A stretch of DNA of 64,000 nt from Taishania pollutisoli (GTDB lineage Bacteria; Bacteroidota; Bacteroidia; Flavobacteriales_D; Crocinitomicaceae): assembly GCF_014518315.1 (NCBI RefSeq), contig NZ_JACVEL010000005.1, forward strand, positions 62,001 through 126,000, written 5' to 3'. Below the pieces are notes generated by a model, which was given only the letters and a program-made list of their open reading frames with translations, was not told the origin of the DNA and made no database searches. Positions within the stretch are counted from its first letter, which is position 1, and every line of letters begins with the position of its first letter. The translations under genes and the position numbers were made by a program. Below are positions 19,601 to 30,700 of the stretch, piece by piece.

Positions 19601-21257
19601 AACTGTACCAGCCTTCACAGGAACTCCTGCAGGAACGACATTTACCTGGACGAATTCATCTACGCAGATCGGACTTGGGGCAAGTGGCGGGGGAAATGTT
19701 AACAATTTTACTGCAACCAATACAACAACGGCCCCTATTTCAGGTCAGATTACTGTAACACCAACCCTAAACGGATGCACGGGAACCCCCGTCAATTTTA
19801 CAATTACCATCAACCCGAAACCAACACCTATCATCACCGGAACAACGACTTATTGCGCGGGAGTCCCTGCCTCCCCCCTGACTGCAAATCCTTCTTCCGG
19901 AGGGCAGATTACCTGGTACAGTAATCCCGGTCTGACAACCGTCGTTGGAAATGGTACTACATATACACCACCATCTACTGTGGGGACAACCACCTATTAT
20001 ATGACGGAGAATTTCAACGGTTGTATTTCGAATGCCGTTCCTGTTACTGTGACAGTGAATCCGCTTCCAACAGTCAATGCAGGAAATGATCAAACGCTCT
20101 GCGCCAGTACACCTGTCGTCCTGACGGGAAGCGGGGCCGTTTCATACACCTGGAACAACGGAGTCACCAACGGGCAACCATTTACACAAGCTCCCGGAAG
20201 CGTCACTTATACCGTTACGGGTACAAATGCGAATGGCTGTAGCAATACCGATCAGGTAACCATCACAACAATCGACAGCCCTGCATTAAGCGTTGCCAAT
20301 ACACAACATGTTACCTGCTTCGGATTGGCAAACGGATCGGCAACGGTCACTGTTACCGGAGGAATTGCCCCATACACCTACAACTGGTCTCCATCCGGAG
20401 GAACAGGAGCAACAGCCTCAGGCCTTCAGGCAGGAACATATACTGTTACTGTAACGGATAATGTCGGCTGCTCAGATAATACACTTATCACCATTACACA
20501 GCCCGGTCAGTTAACTGTAACTCCTTCTGTCGTTGATTACAGTTGTGGTATAACAGATGGAGAAATTGCACTGTCTGTAACAGGCGGCACCGGACCGTAT
20601 TCGTACAACTGGTCTCCGAATGTCAGCACATCCAACACGGCAATCGGATTAAGCGGTGGTAATTATTCCATCATCGTCACCGATGCACAGGGATGCAACC
20701 AAACAACTCAGGTAACGGTTGATGTCATTGAAAGCGATCTCATCTCGATTTATGCAGATGCCTATATGGTCAATGAAGGGGAATCTACCGGGCTGTATGC
20801 AGAACCGGCTCCGGGGCTCGTGTATGACAGTGTCGTATGGTCGCCTGCAACCGGTTTAAGTTGTACAACCTGCCTCAATCCTACCGCCACTCCGAGTACC
20901 CCGACAACGTATTATGCGACGATTTACACTCCTGACGGGTGTGTTGATACCGATACGTTGATGGTATCCATCAGCATTCCGTGCGGGGAGGTATTCATTC
21001 CAACCATCTTTTCGCCGAACGGAGACGGATTAAACGATTTCCTATGTGTAAAAGGTCCGTGTATTGTTCTGTTGGAGTTAACCATCTATGACAGATGGGG
21101 AGAAATGGTGTTCTATACAGACAAAAAAGACATCTGTTGGGACGGGTACTTCCGGGGAAGACCTGCACAATCCGGTGTGTATGTATACAAAGCAACTGTT
21201 ACACTGGATGATGGTAAAAAATTGACCGATTCAGGAAGTATTACTGTGACGAGGTAA
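16617..21257 (+). CDS. Large T9SS type B cell-surface protein with SprB/PKD-like repeats
   Basis: 1546 residues. Signal peptide, then an N-terminal region of about 300 residues with a repeated 'sequence followed by VTNVWPGIDMEMRV' character seen in Bacteroidota surface proteins. From about residue 460 there are many immunoglobulin-like/PKD-like repeats of 80-90 residues, rich in T, S, N and G, with paired cysteines. Near 1220-1370 are SprB-type repeats (GSATVTVTGGIAPYTYNWSP and GEIALSVTGGTGPYSYNWSP). The last 90 residues (FIPTIFSPNGDGLNDFLCV ... GVYVYKATV) are the gliding-motility C-terminal domain CHU_C, the T9SS type B sorting signal. Likely an exported adhesin or motility-related filament. 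Confidence 0.9.
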   Translation: MKTSYLKSTLDSTFRIIVCSVWLMICGHLSVYAQTEASGMDSRPNNYTSFGVNRLSSPQSLPYNAPCTECEEDLSARTEFTKTYYGKGKNADKIYTQSGYSPLHIKDARGNWITFDSRLRKQAPGLYTAPDQHSPVTIDLNAGSSSVRNADGEIHFNNRPELLWKTDTEIKSLGKADFSNHTAGDDGVYVTNVWPGIDMEMRVLMGALKTNFILKNRPSQQSGMFIIRDELQLSGGLKLQKNEGELQIVTATGTEAFTIATCVGHDSHPGRDNGIQIFDYALNGNTVDILLPLEVLKSPDLVYPYTIDPLVNSANTLAQASITGSGYGATCFSNYCSYNLTVPTPANAVIVDALWSFNYIASGLCWTSDGAVTFATGACVSPNQAGYYWFCNGIGSGTCTGNNISLFSHVSSCLPAPSCAPQNVSFSMRFYRCYSSGGCSNTCIGAASPWTMTLVGRTLEHTNPTNPITVSSTSVCQGQSINASTAGSYGVPPYTYNWSLSPTGTPSAGTGSSASITFPTAGSQTLYATTTDACGQQVTSSVAITVNPGPSVTAAPNPVNLCSGATTGIALTSTPTGATFNWTTTPTNVSGSAAGSGNTISQTLTATGATPGTVVYNVTATANGCTSPPATVNVTVNPIPTIVVTPATQTICSGSSTSLALSSPVAGAAFNWTATNSNTSGGGTGSGTTISETLTNVDGINNGTTTYSITASANTCSGAPVNAVVTVNPSQNAGFTYSPSSICITASNPTPTLSAPSVTGTFSGTGVVFTNAATGTIDLAATGAGNYTISYTTSGPCPATQTQNITISNAPDASFSYASPFCQNATNPAPQLNPGAVNGVYSASSPNLVINSTTGVINLAGSTPGTYTVTNTIAASGGCSATSQTASVTISAVPTATLSGGGSYCQGGAVPTASIQLTGTGPWTVGITNGSTPQTLTVTSSPYVYTPAGPGTYTLTSVSNANCSGTVSGSATVTLNPTPSVNPMSPVTACANSTVTVPAFTGTPAGTTFTWTNSSTQIGLGASGGGNVNNFTATNTTTAPISGQITVTPTLNGCTGTPVNFTITINPKPTPIITGTTTYCAGVPASPLTANPSSGGQITWYSNPGLTTVVGNGTTYTPPSTVGTTTYYMTENFNGCISNAVPVTVTVNPLPTVNAGNDQTLCASTPVVLTGSGAVSYTWNNGVTNGQPFTQAPGSVTYTVTGTNANGCSNTDQVTITTIDSPALSVANTQHVTCFGLANGSATVTVTGGIAPYTYNWSPSGGTGATASGLQAGTYTVTVTDNVGCSDNTLITITQPGQLTVTPSVVDYSCGITDGEIALSVTGGTGPYSYNWSPNVSTSNTAIGLSGGNYSIIVTDAQGCNQTTQVTVDVIESDLISIYADAYMVNEGESTGLYAEPAPGLVYDSVVWSPATGLSCTTCLNPTATPSTPTTYYATIYTPDGCVDTDTLMVSISIPCGEVFIPTIFSPNGDGLNDFLCVKGPCIVLLELTIYDRWGEMVFYTDKKDICWDGYFRGRPAQSGVYVYKATVTLDDGKKLTDSGSITVTR

Positions 21258-21265
21258 TTAACAAA

Positions 21266-21394
21266 CGTTTTGTTCTAAGTATTTTTACCGCAGATTCTCG
21301 GGTTAAAAGGAAGCAATAGATGGACAATGGTACGGATGAATGATCAATCTGTCAATCCGTGGTTATAAAACAATGCATCAACTTTCTAACAACG
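21266..21394. mobile_element. Decayed relative of the 223-bp inverted-repeat element
   Basis: Starts with GTTTTGTTCTAAG and ends with CAACTTTCTAACAAC, which resemble the terminal repeats of the element at 41555-41777. Inside it has the same order of segments: TTTTACCGCAGATTCTCGGG near the left and AATCCGTGGTTAT near the right. It is about 90 bases shorter and its ends no longer match exactly. The rest of the 471-bp gap (21258-21728) holds no gene I trust; an AT-rich leader precedes the Rhs gene, with a near -7 box (CAtaTTTG) at about 21689-21696. Confidence 0.55.
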
Positions 21395-21728
21395 TAAATA
21401 ACTTACGTACTTAGCAATGTATCTTTGTAATCTAATAGACAGATTATGAATATACATGCAATTTACAGTTCATCCAAAACAGAACATGGAAAACTACCAC
21501 TACAAACTTTCAACTATCAGTTATCGTTTACTAAAATAAACAATAAAAATGTCCGTTACTTTTTAAACCGGTACGTGTTATACACTACAGTACAGGAAGT
21601 AACACACGGATATTGTTATTCTGCTCATCTATCAATTCTTTACACAACTATGTAATTTTTCTTGTTTTAATACGTTAAAATTCACATATTTGTAACTTTT
21701 ATTAATACTTACACCAATCATCGACACT

Positions 21729-24700
21729 ATGAACGTCAGGTTATTATCACTATTTATCACCTTATTAGTAGGTCATCAGGTACACGGACAGCTGACCGGC
21801 GGCCGTGAAAACAGTCAGAAATCCCCTTCGGTAAGTGAAGTCGGGAAATTATCCGGGGGCATCTACTCGGGCGATGTCAATACCTTTACCGGAGGGCATC
21901 AATCCTCCATTCCGTTAGGAAGCGTTTCCACCCTTTCAGGGCTTGGCTACACGCTGGAACTCAACAGGGGAAGTTCCTTTTCATTCGGAAGCAACGAACC
22001 TAAAGTCAAAGGACTCCTGTACGGGGACGGCTGGGAGTTGAACATCCCGGTGATCACGGTCACAACAGACAACTTTCACCGCTTTAACAATGGCGATGAA
22101 TGCAATGACAACGGCAGTAACATTTTATTTAACACCAATACAAAAACCTCCGACTACGACCGTTCCTGGGAAGGCGACGTGTTCTGGTTGGAACCCTATG
22201 TGAGCATTCCGGGCGTAGGCAGCGGGCGTGCTGTTTTTAAATACGTGGATGCCGTGGATGCCAACTGCGCGGTGTTTGTGCTCAACAAGTTTTCCACTTC
22301 CGTGGAACTTCGTTTTTACGGAACGTCCTGGGTGGTTAACGTCGGGGACGGAAGTGTATATGTTTTTGAGGGAACCATCCGCCAGTTTTCCGCTCCATCC
22401 AATAAACGGCAGTTTCACTTTCAGAACGATGGAAGTTATGAAACCGGGGACGAAGGGACAGCCGTTGTACTGGAAAACAACTATCCTTCAAAAGAGGATG
22501 CGGTCAATGTCATCGAACCGAAAATCTATTACAACAGCTGGTATTGTTCCCGCATTTTCCATCCGAATTATCAGGGGCAAAATATTCTGTTTGAGTACGA
22601 GCGTTACGGAGAAGTGAACTTCTTTCAGGAGTTTCAGCAGGAAAATTACCAGGACGTACACCGTTCCGTTTTTCTGGATCGGTCAGCAAGTTACCTTCCC
22701 GACTATACCACCTATCGCGACATCGTACTGCAACGGGTGATCGGTTCCTCGGTGGATGGCAATACGGACATCATCGAACTGGAATACGGCATCGACGGGT
22801 CTTTATCCAGTAATTACCTGTTGACACCGGGTGTATCCGGCGCGGTTGCCACCGATCCGATGTACTGCTCACAGGTTGTGAAACGCTACGACGGAACATC
22901 ATCCAACTCTTATTCAGGTTGGCATAGATATCCGCATGCGAACCGCAATAAAACAATCAATCCGGAAGACATCAATGAAACCAATCCGTACATCAATCCG
23001 TCCGGCAATTACCAACGCGAAGGGGTGACAGCGGTTGCATCCGGCATTCCGTTTGACCACGGCTTTCTGGAAAGTCCGCGCATTTCGGATGGTGCTGCTC
23101 TGGTAGCCGGTGATCTCTACGAAATCCGCACACGTGTAACCCGGCCAAGCGGATCGGATCTCAAAAACGGGAACGGAACGCTCGACATTGCCGTGGTAAC
23201 AAACAATGATGCAACAATCTCCTATTCCGAACCGTCTTCACCCATACTGCATACGGTTTATGGAGCTACGCGCGGCGAGCAACTCTTTTCCACCTTTAAT
23301 ATGGCCATGAAATGGCAGATGGGTTGGGGTGATGAAGTACTGCAAACCAGTAATTTATTTGTCATGCCGAACCTTCCAACTAATTTTCAAGGGTTCAACA
23401 TTCAGGTAGGCCCCGGGAACTCTGATATTGACTACGACTATTATTCCAATACGGATTTATATTATACCACGACCACTCCGGTTCAGAGTATTAACCGTCC
23501 GAATGCATTGTGGGCGTATCCGCAACTCAAAGGTTATACGCCTTTGAAATCTTCCGGAACCATTGCCCGTAATTTCGGTACCGGGCATCCCTGGGGTAAC
23601 ATGATACCCGTGTACAACCACCGCGCACTCGTTGGCGCAAGCGGAACGGGTTCTCCCGCTTCTTTTGAGGAATTATATAAGGGAACCTGGTCGATGACGG
23701 CAACTGATATTGCGACGCACGGTGATCACCACAACCCGACCAAGTTCAACAACACGGTGGAACTGGAAGAAGTGGAACTGATCCGTCACGGACGAACGGG
23801 TTACATGCTCATGGGCGTGAAACAATACCGCATGGAAGGCGAATACGGAGGGCCTGTTACAACCGGTAAAAAACTCGTGTCCCAAAAACGCATCAAGTAT
23901 GAAATCAAGCATGTGGATGTGCGTCAGAACAGAAATTATGCAAATGGCAATTCAGTTGTGATGGGGACGAATAACAGCGATGTTATCCTATTGAAGTCCG
24001 TTCACGAAGTACCGCTGGAAGGCAACCTGTACGCAAGCAATTTTGGGCTAAGCGACCCGACGGTTGTACTGACAACGGATTTTGAATACACCAACCTGCT
24101 TCCTGCCTCGGGAACCTATTCACAGGCTGCACCCTATGTCGGGCTGGTGTATTATGCGCTGACCAAATTCACTGACAATTTAGGTGGCATTACCGAAATA
24201 GAATACTACCCGATCCATGCAGCACCGACACGTACCTACTCCACCATGAATTTTAACTGGAACTGCGGAACCTATTCCCCGGCTTCCTATGGCGTGGAAA
24301 AAAGTTTTACCATGAACCTGGCGGTGAAATACATCACCAAACGCTCAGCTGATTACGATGCATTGACACAGGCATTCGTTCCTTCCACACGTCGATGGGA
24401 ATACGTGTACGATCTGACCAAACCCACGTTCAGTTTCAAACGCTTTGAACTCCCATCCGGGCACTTCAGGAGTCGTTACGCCAACAGTTATGAAAGGGGC
24501 TATGCGAAAGTAACGGTATACGAACCGGCACTGGAAACGGGGGAACGTAATTATACCGTGCACGAATTTTATGGGAATGTCAATTATCCGTATACGTTGC
24601 CGGGAACAACCACGATTACCGATTACCTCTATTACGGGAAACCGAAGAGTGTAAGAACATACGATCACCAGGGAAAAATCCACCGGGAAAAATTGTTTGA

Positions 24701-27700
24701 TTACAGTTACACGCTCGCGTTTGAAGATGGGTACGGACGCCCTAATTTCTACCGCGACCAGGTGAACCGATATCACCAGCCGATCACCGACAATTACGAA
24801 TACCGGGATTATTATACCGGCGAAGAGCTGACGGCTCTGGTTGGTTCCACGCTCCTAACCGGGGATGCTGCCAAATGGACCATTGCAGGAGACGTACGAG
24901 GTCTTGCCGGCGCGGAAGGTTACTCGATGGAACATCCGAAGTACCTGCCCTTTTATTTCCACGATGAACTGCGGGCATCTTTTACAATGTCTGATGTCAA
25001 TGGTGATTCACTTACAAGCGGGTACATGAACCCTGCTTATGCATTCAATTCCTACTTCGTAAAACTGGTTTCCGAAATTGACCGTACTTATGAAGACGGA
25101 CTGACCACGCAATTGATTTCCAACCCGGTTGTTGTGACCGATCCGGTGCGGAACAAGGAACCAAAAGCACCCAATCCGTTTGGCGGTGGTATCGTAAAAC
25201 CGGCAACGGCATTTGACTCGCTCTATCTGGACATGATTACAAACGCACCTGCTGAATCGGCTTACAATGCCCTGATGCAGGCAGGTGGGTCACTCTCCGA
25301 ACAGGTATTGGGTGCAATGGGACAAAGCGACTCGTTCACGTTTGACCAGAAAGTGGATATCATGGCTAATCAGAACGGATTAACGGACGGCATCTGGCTC
25401 GGTATTCTGGATATGTCAACATACCTGACTTCCCTGCAATTGCAACGCCTGGTGCTGAGCCAGCCGTATTTTACCGATACCATCCAGAAGAAAGCCATTG
25501 AGGTACGGCTAACGGACAAAAGTATCCTAACGGCGATCCTCACACACAATGCGTATTTATCGGATGACGTGGTGGGCTACATTACCCGAACCCCGTCGGA
25601 CTGGCTGGGTGCAAGTTACGAGGATGCACTGGCCGCACAGCCGCACCAGTTTACGGATTCCCTGTTAAAAGTCATTGTTGAAGACGATAAGCTGAAATCC
25701 TCCATACTGACAGACGTATTGAAACACCAGCAACCACTAGATGATCATTACCGGATTCTGATTGACCGCACGGAGTTCACCACAGCATCCATTGCCGATC
25801 TGTTTCTGACCGGAGACGGAACACCTTCCGATACCATCCTCTATTATTTTTTCACCGAGCGCACAACGGATTCGGCAACGGCACAGGCCATCATTGACCA
25901 TGTCGCACGTCCGCTTCCTAACTACCTGAAGGGACACCTCCAAATTACCTTTCCGCTGATTGTTTTCCACAACTGGGAGACGATGCCGGGCTACAACCCG
26001 CTGAGTGCCTATTGCGGGAATCCCGTCAGCGGTTCACGGATTTACATCGAGACAAAAACGGAGTACGAATACTACGAAGCCGATTACAGGGGGCACGCAC
26101 AGGGGAAAGCGTACGAACTGCTCATGGGAATGATTTCTTCCATTGATGAGCCATCCACTTTTCCGAAAAACGTACCGACGTATTCAATGGACGATGTGTA
26201 CATTCCGGCACTGCGCCTGAAATACGAACCTTCGTGGCAGGTATTTGCCAAAAAAGTAACCTCACCGCACCTGCCGGGTGCTTACCAGCGCGAAGAATAT
26301 TTTTACCTGTATGATTTGCAGAACCGCTACGGACGTCACTGGGCCAACTACGATGTAACCAATTACGACAAGTACCAGGTGGAGGAATTTTGGGACACCG
26401 GTATACCATTGGATACCATTGTATACAATAACGACTTAAATGCTGTTTACCACCCGTATGGTCAACTTCCCGAAATTCCGCAGTACGACGGGATGGTGAA
26501 GTCGCGGGAATACAACATGCGGGGCATTCCGTTCCAGAAAACCAATTTCTCCCGGACAGCAGCCGATCCGGCGGTCGTTTCCCGATCGGAATACTACCAC
26601 TACGATGCCCGCTGGAATTTTACGGATTTGCCGGGTGCATCCATTGAACGCACATTTACGGGCGACACCTGTATCATACCTCCCGGTGAACCCTCTTGCC
26701 CTTGTGTGTACGAAAACCACATTTTCGGGGACTACGAAATGGGATTACTGGAACAGCGTTACCCTTTGGAAGATTATTGTTACTACCACCTGGGCGGGGA
26801 CGGAACCGGATGGCAATATGCTTACTGGGTGTGTCCGCAGTCGGTCGATCCGTATCTCTGCTATGACGGCATCACTTCAGCGATCTGTGCTGAACCGGAA
26901 GGACCTGAATCACCGGAAAACCCGGGCGGGCCGATCGCCATTTACCCCATCGGGGAAGTCCTTTCCAAAACATTGCAATTGCGCAGTACATACGTACAGG
27001 TGGATACCGTGGATTACTTGTCAGATCACGATTTCCTCGACAATAAATGGGATCGAAAGAACCGCTACATTGCAGAATTCGGGATGGATGGTATCGGACC
27101 GGACCCCATTGACGGGTTTCAGGGAGTAAACTACCGGATGATCCTGCCGTTCACCTCGCTGTTGTCAGAAAAAGTACTGGAGCGCAACCGCCATACACAG
27201 GTTGCACTCCTGGAAGATGCAACGGGGCTTAAAACAAAGTACCATTACCAGAAACCCACGTTTTATCACTACCGCAATACCCGCTGTGAAAGCGATGGGT
27301 ACAGTACCGTTGTGTACCGGAATACAGGGCTGCCGTTCCGTGTAACGGTGGGTTACGGACGTGCCGACTCCATGGGAACCGATTATGCCTATACCGAAGC
27401 CGCACAGGTAGCCACCACTATCAATCCGTTCGGGCTGGAAATGCGCTACACCTTTGACGGGTTCAACCGCCTGATCCGGGTAAGCGAGTTTGACGGTACT
27501 AACACGCTCGTTCTGTCCGAAGCCGCCTACCACCTGTGGGACAGAGGCTCTGCATCGGATGACTTTATGGAGCGGGCGGCACAGAACTACGTGGAAAAAC
27601 GCGTCTTCAACAGCAGTGACCCGGCCGACTACTCCTTTACCCGTGAGTATGCCGACCCGCTGGGCCGTGCTGCTGGGGCAGTGACGGTTTACAATGAGCA

Positions 27701-30700
27701 GGGAGATACCCGTTTCATCCATACCGGAAGTATTTGGTATGACAAATGGGATCGGGGTATCCGGCAGTTCAAGAATGTATCTGCTTCGGCGAGCATTCCA
27801 TCCGGACAAACACATGCCATTCCTGCATTGCAGTGGGATTTTACGACGTCTTTTACGGAGTCTGATCTGGAACGTACCCCGAAAAACCGGGCGAAAGAAG
27901 CAGCGGACTTTGGTGTGAGTATCACCTCTCCGCTCGACAAAACGGTGCGCAAGAGCTATGCCATTGCCAGCAATGTGTACACGTCCTGCGAACTGGAATT
28001 GTCCGGTGACGAACTCCGGGCGATCATGACCGATGGCAATACCGCAGCATTCCGTTTTTTCCGTGTGCAGACACTCGATCAGGACAACAACAAGTCGGTG
28101 GTGTATACCAACGCGTTCGGGCAAACCATCGGAACGATTTCTTACCTGACTGCCTCCGACAAAGTGATTACCCTGTTTGTGTACGACAACATGGGGAACG
28201 TGAAAAAGGTGATCAACCCGGTGAAACTGGAAAACACCTATGAATACAACCTCTTGGGACAGTTGTACCGCGAAACGACACCGGAAGCGGGCGAAAAAAA
28301 ATACATGTACAACAAACGGGGGCAGGTTTCCCTGGCACTGGATCAGGAATTGTGGAGCCGCATGGACGGGCCAGACCGTGCTCCGCTGTATCGTGAATAC
28401 CGTTACGACGCTTACGGGCGTCCATCGGAAGTCGGGTTGATTGAAGGGCCTGTTTACAGGGAAAGCACCCTGTACGGACCATTGCATTACAAAACGGAAT
28501 TTTACGGTTTTCTTGAAGATGGTATCAAATACCCTTTGTGTGATGTGCCTCACTACAGCTCAACTCCACCACAGGAGTGCGCGTATTTTGATTACGTGTT
28601 CTCACACAGTTCCACTCAGGATTGGTTATTGCGCTACCAGGTAACAGAGCTTGAAGGCGTCTTTAACCCTGGCACATATCCGGCTGACTATCTGTGGGAT
28701 GTTGTGTTTTCAACACCAGCCTACCATACACTGGTGCAGTCAGAGAAAAAATACGTGTACCAGAACAATACCGGATTGCTGGCACGCACGGAGAGCTATG
28801 ATTTGTCCGGTTATGAAATTCAGCGGGTGCTGTACGGATACAATGCGCGCGGGCAAATTAACCATCAGAAAACCTACTTCAATGAAACACCGCAAACCAT
28901 TACCGATATTACACTGGTGGAGTCTGCAGTGATTGAATACCCCGCATATAGCACACAAGGCTTACCACTGCATCAATCGGTGGACATGGACAATGATGGT
29001 AATCTCGAGCTACAATATTTCTACCAGTACGATGCCTTGGGCAGACTACGCGCCATCAAGGTACTGGATAACAACGGAATCGCAGATAATGCCACCACCA
29101 TTGCCCGGTACACGTACAACGACGTAGAAGGTGTATTGGCAGAGCGCATGCACGAACTGGATAAATCCTTGACCAAAACAAACTACAGTTATGATGTGCG
29201 GACCCGTATTAACCGAATTTCTTCGTCCAACCTGACACTGGATAATCCAACAGTACTGGTAAGTCATTTTTACAGCTATGACGGAAATGCCCCAACGTAC
29301 CAGGGGCAGTACATTCCATCTTGCGGGTTCAGTTACAACGGGAACATCAACGCGGTGATGAGCAGCTATAACTTCAGTGGTGTCTACGGCAGCGCGCCTT
29401 CCGAATTTAACTATGCTGCCGTTTACGGGTATAAATACGACCGTTTGAACCGATTAACGGATGCCGACGGCATGGTCGGTGATTTCGTGGTGCATGCAAT
29501 GGGGCTTGGTCTTGGGCAGGGACCAGTGAATGATGCGTTAGCGATCGGAGATGAACGTTACAGCTACGATAAGATCGGGAACATCAAACAGTTGAGCAGA
29601 ACCGTCCGGCATTCGGATCCGATGAACACCGCGGTGGTAAGCAAAGTGGAAGGATGGAATTATTATTACAATGGTTTCAATAAACTCACGCAGGTAAACG
29701 GATTCCCGGGAACAACCACCCGCACCTATACCTACGATAAAAACGGAAACCTGCTCACGGACAGTTACCGGGAAATTGCCGCAACGGAGTACGGTAGAAC
29801 CGCTTATCCGTATTATTTAGAAGCAGATAACAACAAAATTGCTTATCTTTATTCCGTTGATGACCAACGTATGTACAAGAAAGTAGACAGCCCGACAGAA
29901 ACAACAACGGAATTTTACCTGCAGGATGCGACAGGAAAAACCGTTGCACTGCGCCGCAAAGTTGGTTCGGCTGCTGCTACCTGGGAATATTACGTTACCG
30001 GAGCGGAGCGCGAAGCACGCATCAAAAATGTAACACACGATGGTGATCTGGAACCCAACGAAATTGAGTTTTACCTGTATGATCACTTGGGCAATACACG
30101 TGTAGTATATGAGCATACCTATGCAGGTAGTGCGCTGGAACTCGTAATTAACTACGCAGCAGATTATTTCCCTTACGGTAAAGTCCTTCGTGAATATGTC
30201 AATACCTCTACCGGAGACCCGGAAAAATTCCTCACCACCCAGCATGAACGGGATAAGGAAACCGGGTTGGATTACAGGGGAGCGAGGTTTTATGATTCTG
30301 ATATTGCTCGCTTTCTATCACTTGATCCGTTGGCAAAAGAGTTCCCTACATGGAGTGCATATAATTATGTGATGGGGAACCCAATTAGCTTGATAGACCC
30401 TGATGGACGAAGTCCTGAGAATACTAATGGAGGAGGTGAAAAACTAAATAGAATGCCTAATTGGGCTAGCCAAAAAGGCTTCTATGTGCATCAAAGAGCA
30501 AATAACTTGGCAAGCCTCCAATTATTTTCCGATAAAAGTATCGACTGGAATACATCTATTGTATTAATAAAACAACTGAATAAAGCAGCAGTCTATGCCG
30601 ACAGTAAACAGTTTCAAACATCTGAATATTCATACAGACATGCTATGAGAAATGGTGAGCAAACTGTTGAACAAGCAAAAGAATTAGCTGATGCGTTCGT

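Noticed and set aside
21446-21655. A 69-codon plus-strand frame upstream of the Rhs gene
   Set aside because: Low-complexity composition, no signal or domain, and the region is A/T-rich leader DNA.
27165-28553. A 462-codon open frame on the minus strand inside the Rhs gene
   Set aside because: It is antisense to clearly conserved Rhs/YD-repeat coding sequence, has no motif and arises from codon bias of the plus strand; many similar minus-strand frames occur across the Rhs and T9SS genes.
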